Below are positions 9,462 through 17,930 of a DNA stretch of 64,000 nt, piece after piece. A program made the position numbers and the translations under genes. Below the pieces are notes generated by a model that searched no databases, was not told the origin of the DNA, and saw only the letters and a program-made list of their open reading frames with translations. The stretch comes from Candidatus Gastranaerophilales bacterium. Its GTDB lineage: Bacteria; Cyanobacteriota; Vampirovibrionia; Gastranaerophilales; Gastranaerophilaceae. The stretch lies in the NCBI GenBank assembly GCA_944325625.1, contig CALVAP010000002.1, positions 57,154-121,153 of the forward strand. Reading direction: 5' to 3'. Position 1 is the first letter of the stretch, and each line of letters starts with the position of its first letter.

Positions 9462-10047
9462 ATTGACGCTGGAGCGATATGTAGCGAAGTATTATAGGGA
9501 TTGTACACACGTATATGAGGTAAAAAAATTATCGCTAATGCTTTTTGATTGTGTTAATGAAACAATCAGAAATATTCCTCTAAAATACAGAAAAATCCTT
9601 GAGATTGCTTCGATACTCCATGATATCGGTTATAATAAAAACTCTAAAAATCATAATAAACATGCATATGAGATTATTACCAAAACAGGCTTAGAAGGTT
9701 TTGATGAAAAAGAAATCGAGCTAATCGCATTGATTGCGAGGTATCATAGAGGCGCTATGCCGGATAAGAAAAAGCATCAAGATTATGGGCAGTTGGATAA
9801 AAAAGAACGTAAGATTGTAAAGAGGCTTTCTGCAATATTACGTTTATGTGATGGTTTAGATAGGGCCCACATGCAGCTTATAAAGGCATTAAAAACAGAT
9901 TATGATGAAAAAAATAATATTTTTACTATCTTTTTACTATCAAATATTCCTGAGCGAACGCCAGATATTACTTCTGCAATAAAGAAAAAAGATTTGTTTG
10001 AAAAAGTTTACAAAGTTCAAGTCGTGTTTAAATTTGTTCAATATTAA
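9454..10047 (+). CDS. HD-domain protein related to the C-terminal domain of Ppx/GppA
   Basis: 197 residues, overlapping cheA by 8 bp, so co-translated. The HD motif (LHDIGYN, H56-D57) with downstream His residues in KNHNKHAYEI and ARYHRGAMP matches the HD domain that forms the C-terminal half of exopolyphosphatase/guanosine-pentaphosphate phosphohydrolase. SAILRLCDGLDRAH is also typical of that domain. The N-terminal ASKHA phosphatase half is absent, so this is a stand-alone HD phosphohydrolase or a regulatory domain. Its position at the end of a chemosensory and c-di-GMP cluster suggests nucleotide second-messenger turnover, but no substrate can be read from the sequence. Confidence 0.8.
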   Translation: MSKLTLERYVAKYYRDCTHVYEVKKLSLMLFDCVNETIRNIPLKYRKILEIASILHDIGYNKNSKNHNKHAYEIITKTGLEGFDEKEIELIALIARYHRGAMPDKKKHQDYGQLDKKERKIVKRLSAILRLCDGLDRAHMQLIKALKTDYDEKNNIFTIFLLSNIPERTPDITSAIKKKDLFEKVYKVQVVFKFVQY

Positions 10048-10085
10048 ATATTTATAAAAATTTTCCTCATTTGAAAAAAAATCTT

Positions 10086-10091
10086 TATAAT
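10086..10091 (+). promoter_or_regulatory. -10 box upstream of glnA
   Basis: TATAAT 42 nt before the glnA ATG. No consensus -35 sits at the right distance (TTGAAA at 10071 is only 9 nt away). The leader has a very strong ribosome-binding site (GAAGGAGG). Confidence 0.45.
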
Positions 10092-10132
10092 GATTTATGT
10101 GTTGTTAGTACACTTAATTAGAAGGAGGAAGA

Positions 10133-11497
10133 ATGAAAGATTTTTGTCATAAAACACTATCGGGCAAAAGTTATACAGCAGAGGACATCAAAAGGATTAT
10201 TGAAGAAGAGCATGTCGTATTTGTAAAACTTCAGTTTGTAGATATCAATGGACAAGTTAAGAATGTATCTATTCCGGCGTGCCATATAGATAAAATTTTA
10301 GATAATGAAATTATGCTGGATGGTTCGTCCATAAAGGGATTTAGAAGTATTGAAACTTCGGATATGTTTTTGTATCCGGATAAAAATACTTTTGTAGTTT
10401 TACCTTGGAGAGAAAAAGAATTGGGAAAGGTTGCAAGGTTAATCTGTGATATATACAATCCTGACGGAACTCCGTTTGAAGGTTGTCCGCGTTGTAACTT
10501 GAAACGACTTATGGAAGAAGCACAGCAACTGGGTTATGAAATGAATATAGGACCAGAGTGTGAATTTTTCTTGTTTGAAAAGGATAGCGAAGGCAACATA
10601 ACGACAGTAACACATGATAAAGCCGGATATTATGATGTTGGCCCTGATGATTTTGCAGAAGATATTAGAGGTGAAATTGTTGTTACTTTACAAAAGATGG
10701 GATTTGATATTGAAGCATCACACCATGAAGTAGCAGACGGACAGAATGAAATCGGGTTTAAATATGCTGATATCCTTACAACCGCAGATAATGTTGCAAC
10801 ATTTAGGGTAACGGTTAAGTCAATTGCAGCAAAATATGGTTTGCATGCAACTTTTATGCCAAAACCGATTTTTGGAATAAACGGGTCTGGTATGCACTGT
10901 AATATTTCATTGTTTAAGAATGGTAAAAATGCTTTTTATGACAAAAATACATCAACACAACTTTCAGAAGAAGCAATATACTCTATTGGCGGTTTGTTAA
11001 AACACGTCAAAGAAATTACTGCAATATGTAATCCGACTGTAAACAGTTATAAACGTCTGGTTCCTGGGTATGAAGCACCGGTATATTTGGCATGGTCATT
11101 GGCAAACCGAAGCGCATTGTTGCGTGTACCTGCTAAACGTGGTAATGCAACGAGGGTTGAGCTTCGTTCACCGGATCCATCTTGTAATCCGTACCTTGCT
11201 TTTGCTTCAATTTTAGAGGCATGTCTTGACGGGTTGAGAAACAAAATTCAACCGCCGGAGGCTGTAGAAGCTAATATCTACCATCTTTCGGAAAGAGAAA
11301 AGAAAAGACAAAAAATAGATTCATTGCCGGGTTCTTTGGCTGAAGCATTGGACAATATGGAAAAAAGTATGGTTGCTAAACGTGCATTGGGAGAGCATAT
11401 TTATAATGAATTTATGCACGCCAAACGGCAAGAATGGGATTCTTTTAGAACCTTTGTTTCTAAGTGGGAAATTGATAAGTATCTAGCTAGATACTAA
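10133..11497 (+). CDS. glnA: Type I glutamine synthetase
   Basis: 454 residues. Catalyses ATP-dependent amidation of glutamate with ammonium, the main entry of inorganic nitrogen. Family marks are DGSSIKGF near the N-terminus, GPECEFFLF (metal ligand Glu), HHEVADGQNEIGF, the ATP-binding region NGSGMHCN, and NPTVNSYKRLVPGYEAP followed by RSPDPSCNPYL. The length and the absence of the roughly 25-residue insert fit the shorter GSI-alpha type (Bacillus-like) rather than the 470-residue GSI-beta. It is monocistronic: its own -10, a GGAGG ribosome-binding site, and a perfect terminator hairpin 30 nt after the stop. Confidence 0.97.
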   Translation: MKDFCHKTLSGKSYTAEDIKRIIEEEHVVFVKLQFVDINGQVKNVSIPACHIDKILDNEIMLDGSSIKGFRSIETSDMFLYPDKNTFVVLPWREKELGKVARLICDIYNPDGTPFEGCPRCNLKRLMEEAQQLGYEMNIGPECEFFLFEKDSEGNITTVTHDKAGYYDVGPDDFAEDIRGEIVVTLQKMGFDIEASHHEVADGQNEIGFKYADILTTADNVATFRVTVKSIAAKYGLHATFMPKPIFGINGSGMHCNISLFKNGKNAFYDKNTSTQLSEEAIYSIGGLLKHVKEITAICNPTVNSYKRLVPGYEAPVYLAWSLANRSALLRVPAKRGNATRVELRSPDPSCNPYLAFASILEACLDGLRNKIQPPEAVEANIYHLSEREKKRQKIDSLPGSLAEALDNMEKSMVAKRALGEHIYNEFMHAKRQEWDSFRTFVSKWEIDKYLARY

Positions 11498-11526
11498 AAT
11501 TAATTGTAAACATTTGTAACAAAAAG

Positions 11527-11562
11527 TATATACTGTGAAATTTCAACAGTATATATTTTTTT
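11527..11562 (+). terminator. Rho-independent terminator of glnA
   Basis: Perfect 10-bp stem TATATACTGT / ACAGTATATA (11527-11536, 11546-11555) followed by a run of T. The loop itself can pair further (TGAAATTTCA). Confidence 0.8.
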
Positions 11563-11596
11563 ATATAAATGTGAGCGATGAACGAAAGGTTAAAAG

Positions 11597-11818
11597 ATGG
11601 CAGTTACTCCGAATAATGAATTAGATAAAAAGTTAGCTTCCATATATGCACAAAAAGTTACTGTAAATTTGGACAGAACTTCATCTTTGTCTCCTGATGA
11701 TTTCTGGAAATCTATGAGCTTCATCGCAGTCACAAATAAAGCACTTATCAACTTCAAGGCAAACAAAGATTAATACAGCGAAAAACGGATTATTCGAAGA
11801 TTGTGGACTATACGAATA
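11597..11818 (+). CDS. Small protein of unknown function (73 aa)
   Basis: ATG preceded at good spacing by GAAAGG; in-frame stops lie upstream (11591) and at 11816. The product begins MAVTPNNELDKKLASIYAQ, is hydrophilic, has no signal peptide or membrane segment and belongs to no family I recognise. It sits alone between the glnA terminator and a bidirectional terminator, so it would be a separate short transcript. A 12-codon frame (ATG 11579) overlaps its start in another frame. Codon use resembles the neighbours, but conservation is unknown. Confidence 0.5.
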
Positions 11819-11913
11819 ATACTGGACTATGAGTTACAATAAAATAGAAAATATACCTATTCCTATTTTATCTATGGAGATTAAAAGGAGAAATCCTAAT
11901 TTGTGTTAATTTT

Positions 11914-11939
11914 AAAACCCGCACGGCTACGCGGGTTTT
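11914..11939. terminator. Bidirectional terminator between the small-ORF region and the GH38 gene
   Basis: AAAACCCGC / GCGGGTTTT (9-bp stem, 8-nt loop) with T-runs on both strands. It ends exactly at the stop codon of the convergent GH38 gene. The stretch 11498-11938 otherwise holds the glnA terminator, the 73-aa ORF and a weak 26-codon ORF (11829-11909). Confidence 0.75.
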
Positions 11940-14386
11940 TACTTTTGGCAGATGATTGTTTTTATACTATTTGGTGCCATTTCTATGGTTTGGGGGGCAG
12001 GTTTTAACTTTGTATCCAGAACATCTCCTATATAGGTGTTTTTGAATATATCAGTTTGGTTAAAGTTCAATATTTGACTTGAAGTTGAAACATTTACAAG
12101 CCTTATTGCTATTTCATTTTTTGATATGGATTTTATATTTTGAACCAGAATATTTTTATTTTCTATTTTTAAAATTTCTTTTATTTCCAGTTCTCCAAAG
12201 AATGGAATGGTGCAACCATAGAACTTTTCTGCGGTTTTATAAAGATTTTGAGGATTATCTGTAAATTCTATGGTAAAATTTGCATTATTTTCCCCAAGAC
12301 ACTGTAAATCATTACAAACTATTGGTGGTCCGGCGGGGGTGCCTCGAGTAGGGTTATGAGGTTCTGAGATTATTCCGGTTGCTCTAAGGATTGTTATACT
12401 AAGACTTTTTCCGGCAATTTCATATTCATTAAGTCCTTTTGTAACTATTCCCACACCATTAGCCCAGACAAATCTTTGCATTGGAGCTGTATTTGTTTTT
12501 AGTTCAATTCCTTTTGGTGCGGGTATGAGTTTGTATATATCATAATCGGGGGCAAATTTTCGTTTGATTATTCCTGTCAAATCTTCGCTATGGGTTTCTT
12601 TTATCTCTTTTTCGAGGTTAATTTTTACCTGAGAAATATGATTTTGAGATTTATTTGTCCAATTAATGTTAAATTCTAAATAATTGGCTGTGTTTGTGAG
12701 GGAAACATCTGTGTATATTTTATGTTTTATCGTATTTTTGCTTCTCTTCAATGTCTTTATGAAAGACGTTCTGGGTATATTAATTTCATAAGTTAATCTT
12801 AGTGTACTCTTGATTTTTCCATTTTTTAAGATTTTGGAAGAAACGAGTTTTGCAATACTGGCTTTATCGTCTTTAAGCGCGCCAAAGTTGTAACTATCTC
12901 CGATATCAGCGCGGTCATTAATCTCTATAAAATTATTATATATTTTGTTTTTTACTTTATCTTTTACAATTATTTTTTTGTTTTTAACCTCAAGGGCTAT
13001 AAAGTCATTTTCAATTGATTTATCAGTAATTTTGAGTGTTCTTTTTTTCGATATAACAGGAGAAGAAATTGAAAACGGTGCAATATTTTCAACTTCTATC
13101 AGATATTTATTAATTTGTGTAATATCTTCTGTTATCGGTATTTCGTCCGGTGAATACAGCTTTTTATCAGGGAATGCCTTTTGGGAAGATATTAGTTGGG
13201 CATTGTATTTTTTACTTAGTTTTTTTTCGGTTGCAATCTCAACAATCCCACTATAGAGGAAATTAGAAAGATTAAAAACTTTTATTTCGTCTGTTGGACT
13301 GGCTAAATCTCTAATCAGTCGTTTTTTTATTCCATTAGTAATTTGTAAAGTTTGTGCAAACCTTCTTTCAACATCTTTGTGTGTGTCATCTGTAGAGCAT
13401 CCGTAAATGCTGTCGTGTGCATGGTTTTTTATAAGTTTTTTATATGCATAATCAATTTCATTTTGCCAGCTTTTGGAAATGTTTAAATATTGACAAAGAC
13501 TGGCAAGTGGTTCTGTGATTCTTGATAATTCCCATTGGCATTTAGCATTTTGCTGTTTTTGATAAATTCTGGAAGAATAAACTCCTTTTAGCAAGAAGTT
13601 TTTGCTCTGATCCAGGAATTCACCTTCGTAAGTTTTTTTATGATTTTTTTCGACAGCTTGTAAGTATTCAAAAGGCGTGGAAAGAATTAAATTATAGTTC
13701 TTGAGTCGTTTATTAATTTCTTCTATCTGCTGTTTGATATTATCCGCAACTTTTAGATGATCTGCGCCGCAGGGCAATAATATGTTTTCAGAAGAACGGG
13801 AAGATATTTTATCGATAAATTTTTCCAATAATTCGGCTTTTTTGTCAATGTCTGTTTTTATTGACAGAATATCTTGAAAATAACCTTGGATTAAATATGT
13901 TACGGGTAGGTTTTTCCAAATAAACTCAGAAGGAAGGTTTCCGAGTCCTCGCCATAGCATAGCGGATTTAATATTGCAGTACTTTAATATTTCCGGCATG
14001 CAGGCGGAATGTCCGAATGTATCGGAAAGATATCCTATAAACTGATTGCAGCCAAATTCTTGTGAAGTCTTGATTCCAATACTTAAGTTTCTTATCAAAA
14101 ATTCTGCTGATACCAAAAGACTATCAGCAGAACAATAAAAAGGACCTATAAAAAGTCTTTTTTCTTTAATAAGATTTTTGATAAGCTCTTTTTTTTCTGG
14201 ATATATTTCCAAATAATCTTCTATTGCAGCGGTTTGTCCGTCAAAGTAAAAACTGGGAATCTCTTTTGTCTGAAGTTTTTTTACAACATCGTCAACAACT
14301 TCGATAAGCCTTAGTCGAAATTCCTCAAATTCTCTGTACCACTCTCTATCCCAGTGAGTGTGAAGATATAAAAAGACTTTTTTCAT
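11939..14386 (-). CDS. Glycoside hydrolase family 38 alpha-mannosidase
   Basis: 815 residues. It opens with the GH38 zinc motif HTHWDREWY (H11, D13 as metal ligands). The nucleophile is in GYLSDTFGHSACMPEIL (D122), and the second His-rich motif is NHAHDSIYGCSTDD (canonical 'NH.HD...G...D'). The C-terminal half is the beta-rich mannosidase domain, ending without a signal peptide anywhere, so the enzyme is cytoplasmic. Length and the HTHWDREWY start are closest to bacterial mannosylglycerate hydrolase / alpha-mannosidase types (MngB-like) acting on imported mannosides. No sugar transporter is adjacent. The divergent gene is the multi-GntR regulator. Confidence 0.92.
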   Translation of the reverse strand: MKKVFLYLHTHWDREWYREFEEFRLRLIEVVDDVVKKLQTKEIPSFYFDGQTAAIEDYLEIYPEKKELIKNLIKEKRLFIGPFYCSADSLLVSAEFLIRNLSIGIKTSQEFGCNQFIGYLSDTFGHSACMPEILKYCNIKSAMLWRGLGNLPSEFIWKNLPVTYLIQGYFQDILSIKTDIDKKAELLEKFIDKISSRSSENILLPCGADHLKVADNIKQQIEEINKRLKNYNLILSTPFEYLQAVEKNHKKTYEGEFLDQSKNFLLKGVYSSRIYQKQQNAKCQWELSRITEPLASLCQYLNISKSWQNEIDYAYKKLIKNHAHDSIYGCSTDDTHKDVERRFAQTLQITNGIKKRLIRDLASPTDEIKVFNLSNFLYSGIVEIATEKKLSKKYNAQLISSQKAFPDKKLYSPDEIPITEDITQINKYLIEVENIAPFSISSPVISKKRTLKITDKSIENDFIALEVKNKKIIVKDKVKNKIYNNFIEINDRADIGDSYNFGALKDDKASIAKLVSSKILKNGKIKSTLRLTYEINIPRTSFIKTLKRSKNTIKHKIYTDVSLTNTANYLEFNINWTNKSQNHISQVKINLEKEIKETHSEDLTGIIKRKFAPDYDIYKLIPAPKGIELKTNTAPMQRFVWANGVGIVTKGLNEYEIAGKSLSITILRATGIISEPHNPTRGTPAGPPIVCNDLQCLGENNANFTIEFTDNPQNLYKTAEKFYGCTIPFFGELEIKEILKIENKNILVQNIKSISKNEIAIRLVNVSTSSQILNFNQTDIFKNTYIGDVLDTKLKPAPQTIEMAPNSIKTIICQK

Positions 14387-14495
14387 AAAGATATTTTATG
14401 TCATTTTTCAAATAATATAAAAAAGTTACAAAATATTAACATTTCAACTTATCGCTGTCAAAAAAATATATAATGTTTTTTTAATGTTATAGTTG

Positions 14496-14501
14496 TATAA
14501 T
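14496..14501 (+). promoter_or_regulatory. -10 box of the GntR-array regulator gene
   Basis: TATAAT 27 nt upstream of the ATG at 14529, within the 142-bp divergent spacer shared with the GH38 gene. A GAGTAAGGAG ribosome-binding site follows. Confidence 0.4.
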
Positions 14502-14528
14502 GCCAAAAGGGTTGAGTAAGGAGCGCAA

Positions 14529-15692
14529 ATGCCAAGAGTATATAAAAATAAATCAAAGGGTAGTGAAGATAAATTCCCACGTATAAAAATGAGTAGTTTT
14601 CCTTTGTCAAAGCCTGATTTCAGAAAATATACAGGTACAAAAGATGAAATCATAAAAACTTGGCTAAAAGAATGGTTGTTAAAAGGTATAGAAAAAGGAA
14701 CGATAAAAGAAAATAGTCTTTTACCCGTAAAAGCAGATTTGGCATATTATTTTGGTGTTGGCGCAGGCACAGTTCAAAGTGCTGTTCGTAAACTGGAGGA
14801 CGAAGGTTTTGTAATTTCAAAGCAGCGAGTAGGGACGTTGATTGCTTCTGCAAATGATTTCAAAATGAATAAATTGACATCAAAACGTGATAAAGTAGTT
14901 TCAAAAATCAAGTGGTATATATACAATAACGCGCTAAAAAAAGGGGACAGGCTTCCAGATATGAGGGATTTGGAAGATATTTTGCTGTGCAAAAGGAATA
15001 CAATTCGTTCTGCAATTGATTATTTATGTTTTCATAAGTATTTGCTTCCTGTTCAAGAGGATTATGAAAACAAAACATGGGAAATTATCAAAGATATAAA
15101 ACAAGAAGATGTCATAAATGCTGATGATGAAATTCAAACAGAAACATTAGCCCAAAAAGTTTCGAAGAAGATTGAGGAATATATTACAAAAAATTGCAAA
15201 ATTGGTGATAGATTAGATTCTATAAATTCATTTGCAAAACGTTTTGATGTAAGTGATAAAACGGCATATGACGCAATACAAATATTGTTTAATCAAGGCG
15301 TAATACAAGCAAGAAGGGGAAGATACGGAACAATAGTTGTAAAGATGCCTGAGCAAAGCGCATTTCAACCGGCAAAAGAAAATTCGATATTCCTGCCTGC
15401 GGCAGAAGCGGCTGTATACAGTTATAAAAGAATAGAAAATATGATAAGAAAGAAAATTAAGAATGAATACTCCATAGGTCAAAAACTTCCGTCTATGAAA
15501 AAGTTGTCTGAAATAATGGATGTTTCTACAAATACGATAAGAAAAGCTATATTAACTCTTGCGGATGAGGGGTATTTAAGTCTTTCACGCGGAAGATTTG
15601 GCGGAATTTATGTCATTGACATTCCACAGGATAACGCACAATCATTTAAATGGTTGGCGGTTAATCCGCAATATGTTAAGTCATACAGATAA
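14529..15692 (+). CDS. Transcriptional regulator built of four GntR-type winged-helix units
   Basis: 387 residues. Four successive segments have the GntR-family N-terminal fold (amphipathic first helix, 'G..LPS...LA...GVS..TV..A...L..EG', wing 'G.GT.V'): about 40-106 (LLPVKADLAYYFGVGAGTVQ), 121-172 (RLPDMRDLEDILLCKRNTIR), 208-272 (RLDSINSFAKRFDVSDKTAY) and 299-364 (KLPSMKKLSEIMDVSTNTIR). Typical GntR regulators have one such domain plus an effector-binding domain; none is seen here. Unit 2 lacks a clear wing. The neighbourhood (GH38 upstream, metallopeptidase downstream) does not fix its target. The ribosome-binding site AAGGAG is good. Confidence 0.85.
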   Translation: MPRVYKNKSKGSEDKFPRIKMSSFPLSKPDFRKYTGTKDEIIKTWLKEWLLKGIEKGTIKENSLLPVKADLAYYFGVGAGTVQSAVRKLEDEGFVISKQRVGTLIASANDFKMNKLTSKRDKVVSKIKWYIYNNALKKGDRLPDMRDLEDILLCKRNTIRSAIDYLCFHKYLLPVQEDYENKTWEIIKDIKQEDVINADDEIQTETLAQKVSKKIEEYITKNCKIGDRLDSINSFAKRFDVSDKTAYDAIQILFNQGVIQARRGRYGTIVVKMPEQSAFQPAKENSIFLPAAEAAVYSYKRIENMIRKKIKNEYSIGQKLPSMKKLSEIMDVSTNTIRKAILTLADEGYLSLSRGRFGGIYVIDIPQDNAQSFKWLAVNPQYVKSYR

Positions 15693-15712
15693 GAGATAAT
15701 ATGTGAGCGGTT

Positions 15713-16429
15713 ATGGTTAGTATTTTGCCTGTAAGCATAGCGACTACACCTAAAAAGAGTATATATCAAAATGTTTTATTAAATGCCAGTAATCCTATTA
15801 AAGAGGCGTTGACCGAAGATATTATTGAGACGGAATTTCCTTGGGTTAAAGATAAAAACATTTTGATGGCGTTAAATGAGTTGAAGCAGATAAGATTTGC
15901 CAAAAATGAAGTAGAGTTGTTGCAAAATATTGGTGTAACGCCTCCGTTTTATTCCGGTGCTGAGGCCGTAAAATTTTTGAGAGATTCTAATACAAGAATT
16001 CTGTTTGATGATATGCCATCAGATATTCATGCTCAATACGATTATTCGAAGAATTTTGTTAAGATAAATTCTATTTATAAAAACACACTCAATACACCGG
16101 AGATATTGGCAATGGCAGAAGCAATTTTGCATGAAGCCGGGCATGCCAAGGATAATGATAATCAAAGTTCTATTCAGGAGGAAATAAATTGTCTTGGAAC
16201 TAATGCTCTTGCTCATAGGGATTTGCAACGTCGTTACCCGTATATGTTTGTTGCATCAAATTCTTTGATTGTAAAAGATGGAGTGAGTGTGTATGAAAAA
16301 TTGTTTTTTGATACAGATATTAATAAAATAGCCTTGATTAGGCGATTACAACAGAAGTATGGTTATCTGCCCGCAGGTGATTCGAAGCATCCTGCCTCAA
16401 GTCTGGCTATACGAGCAAAGGGTTTGTAA
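15713..16429 (+). CDS. Putative zinc metallopeptidase with HEAGH motif
   Basis: 238 residues. The only recognisable element is ILHEAGHAKDND, an HExxH zincin motif (H140, E141, H144), with QEEINCLGTNALAH downstream where E156/E157 could supply the third zinc ligand. There is no signal peptide or membrane segment. It lies 20 bp after the four-unit GntR regulator and is probably co-transcribed with it. Family is not recognised. Whether it cleaves the regulator (as ImmA-type peptidases do with their repressors) is speculation from gene order. A GTG at 15703 is an alternative but out-of-pattern start. Confidence 0.65.
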   Translation: MVSILPVSIATTPKKSIYQNVLLNASNPIKEALTEDIIETEFPWVKDKNILMALNELKQIRFAKNEVELLQNIGVTPPFYSGAEAVKFLRDSNTRILFDDMPSDIHAQYDYSKNFVKINSIYKNTLNTPEILAMAEAILHEAGHAKDNDNQSSIQEEINCLGTNALAHRDLQRRYPYMFVASNSLIVKDGVSVYEKLFFDTDINKIALIRRLQQKYGYLPAGDSKHPASSLAIRAKGL

Positions 16430-16558
16430 TCGGTTTTATGATATGAATGAATTTTCGAATAATATAATAGCTTTACAAAAATTTACAAGCGAAATTCTTT
16501 ATGATAGCAAAAAAAAATAAAATTTTGTTTTTATGTGGTAGCAAGTTTTGAAAAAATG

Positions 16559-16567
16559 TGTTACAAT
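16559..16567 (+). promoter_or_regulatory. Extended -10 promoter (TGTTACAAT)
   Basis: TG-n-TACAAT, 61 nt upstream of the small gene at 16628. The same TGnTACAA(T/A) element precedes the genes at 37995 and 53470. The rest of 16430-16627 is AT-rich with no gene. Confidence 0.45.
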
Positions 16568-16627
16568 AATTAAGTGCTAGGTTAATTATATATATAAATC
16601 GTGTTTGTGTTAAATAGGAGGCTTCGT

Positions 16628-16786
16628 ATGACGGCAATATCTACGGAAGTAAAAGTGAAAGAAGTGAAATCGAAGTTCACTGATGAATTTGAAAAGTATC
16701 TTAAAAAACAATGCTTAAAAACAACTTTTAATGGCTTGGAAATGGAGACATTCAGCTGGTATAAAAAAATGTTGGGTTTAACATAA
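16628..16786 (+). CDS. Small protein of unknown function (52 aa)
   Basis: The ATG at 16628 follows a near-perfect ribosome-binding site (ATAGGAGGCTTCGT). The frame is open further upstream to 16601 but without such a site. The product begins MTAISTEVKVKEVKSKF and ends WYKKMLGLT; it is short, charged and soluble, with no known domain. It has its own promoter element and a strong terminator 33 nt downstream, so it is an independent, probably well-expressed transcript. Confidence 0.65.
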   Translation: MTAISTEVKVKEVKSKFTDEFEKYLKKQCLKTTFNGLEMETFSWYKKMLGLT

Positions 16787-16819
16787 TCTGACGTTTATGT
16801 TTTTATATAGTCATTAAAA

Positions 16820-16848
16820 AAGGTGCCGCTTAGTCTAGGCGGCACCTT
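16820..16848. terminator. Strong bidirectional terminator
   Basis: 10-bp GC-rich stem AAGGTGCCGC / GCGGCACCTT with a 9-nt loop. A T-run follows on the minus strand (serving the Spy-like gene) and a T-rich tract on the plus strand (serving the 52-aa gene). Confidence 0.85.
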
Positions 16849-16861
16849 CTGTTGTTTTAGT

Positions 16862-17419
16862 TTATTTATTTTGACAATTGCATTTTGGTTTGCAATTGCA
16901 GGGAGGACGTTTTGGATGATGTTTTTTGAAGTTCTTTTTACCTTCTTTTTTCATCTTTGCAAGAGTTTTTTTCTGGTCTGCAGTAAGAATTGATTCAAAT
17001 TCTTGCATGTTCTTAATTCTTAAATCTCTGGCTTGTTGCTTAAGAGCTTTTAGTTCTTTTTTAACAGGAGCAATTTGTTGAGCTTTTTCTTCTTCTGTTA
17101 TTGAACTTTTCTTAATTGTGTCAATTTGAGTTTTCTTTGCTTTCATTTGTTCGAAGATGGGTTTCATTTCTTCATGACCTTTCAAACGAATAGCTTTAGC
17201 TTGTGCTTTTTGTTCTTCAGTAAGTTGAAGCTTGTCTTCAAATTTGGTACGTTTTTCTGCCATTTTATTATCATTAGGCGGAGGTGGAAGCATTCTACCT
17301 TGTTCAACCGGAGGTTTTGGCGTTTCTGGTGTCAATGGGCATGATGTGCCTTGAGTATTTGCCAACGCGCTTGTCATTGTGAACGCAAGTAAGCTTGCTA
17401 AAATTAATGTTTTTTTCAT
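16862..17419 (-). CDS. Periplasmic Spy/CpxP-like protein with His/Cys-rich tail
   Basis: 185 residues. A signal peptide (about 1-20, ending SALA) is followed by a Pro-rich stretch and the LTxxQ-type helical domain (LQLTEEQKAQAKAIR at about 70-85 and ILTADQKKTL at about 145-155). The C-terminus is KHHPKRPPCNCKPKCNCQ, a cluster of His and four Cys that looks metal-binding. Spy/CpxP-family proteins are periplasmic chaperones or stress/metal sensors (CnrX is one). It is the last gene of an anti-sigma / ECF sigma / Spy-like operon and ends in a strong terminator, so it is either the sensor or a regulon member. Confidence 0.82.
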   Translation of the reverse strand: MKKTLILASLLAFTMTSALANTQGTSCPLTPETPKPPVEQGRMLPPPPNDNKMAEKRTKFEDKLQLTEEQKAQAKAIRLKGHEEMKPIFEQMKAKKTQIDTIKKSSITEEEKAQQIAPVKKELKALKQQARDLRIKNMQEFESILTADQKKTLAKMKKEGKKNFKKHHPKRPPCNCKPKCNCQNK

Positions 17420-17432
17420 AATTCTTTCCTTT

Positions 17433-17930
17433 CTAAATTAAGTCTTTTAGTTTTTCATATAGTTCTTTTTTTGCGCAATAAATTCTTGATTTTACTGTTC
17501 CTATAGGGCAATTTATTCTTTTTGATATTTCTTCGTGTGATTTTCCTTCTATTTCAAATAATATTATTACTTCTTTAAATTTAGGTTTGAGCGAGTTAAT
17601 TGCTTTTGTTGTTAATATTTGTCTTTGTTTTGTTGTAAACTGTTCTTCGGGTGTTTGTTTTTTATCTTTAACCAACTCAAGAATTAGATCGTTGTTTTCG
17701 GAATTGGTTTCGTATTTGTTTTTTGCTGATTTTAGGTAATCTTTTGATAAATTTTTAGCAATTACATTTAACCAACTTTTGAGTTTACCTTGTTCTTTGT
17801 ATTTGTCTCTGTTTTGCCAAGCTTTAATGTAGACTTCTTGTTCGAGGTCTTCATTATATTCTTTGGTTATCAGGCGAATAATGTTTTGAACGTTATTCTT
17901 GTTATCTTCTATTAATTTATTAAAATCCAT
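17433..17930 (-). CDS. ECF-type RNA polymerase sigma factor
   Basis: 165 residues. Region 2 spans about 15-80 (EDLEQEVYIKAWQNRDKY, then SWLNVIAKNLSKDYLK). Region 4 spans about 108-160, with helix-turn-helix SHEEISKRINCPIGTVKSRI. There is no region 1 or 3, the ECF layout. It overlaps the upstream anti-sigma gene by one base (TAATG) and precedes the Spy-like gene by 13 bp. It probably drives its own operon through the GAACC-N15-CGTTAT promoter at 18296-18321. Confidence 0.93.
   Translation of the reverse strand: MDFNKLIEDNKNNVQNIIRLITKEYNEDLEQEVYIKAWQNRDKYKEQGKLKSWLNVIAKNLSKDYLKSAKNKYETNSENNDLILELVKDKKQTPEEQFTTKQRQILTTKAINSLKPKFKEVIILFEIEGKSHEEISKRINCPIGTVKSRIYCAKKELYEKLKDLI

Noticed and set aside
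10105..10120. NtcA-type operator upstream of glnA (GTGTTGTTAGTACAC)
   Set aside because: The half-site spacing is 7 rather than 8 and the first half is GTG, not GTA, so the match is too weak to claim.
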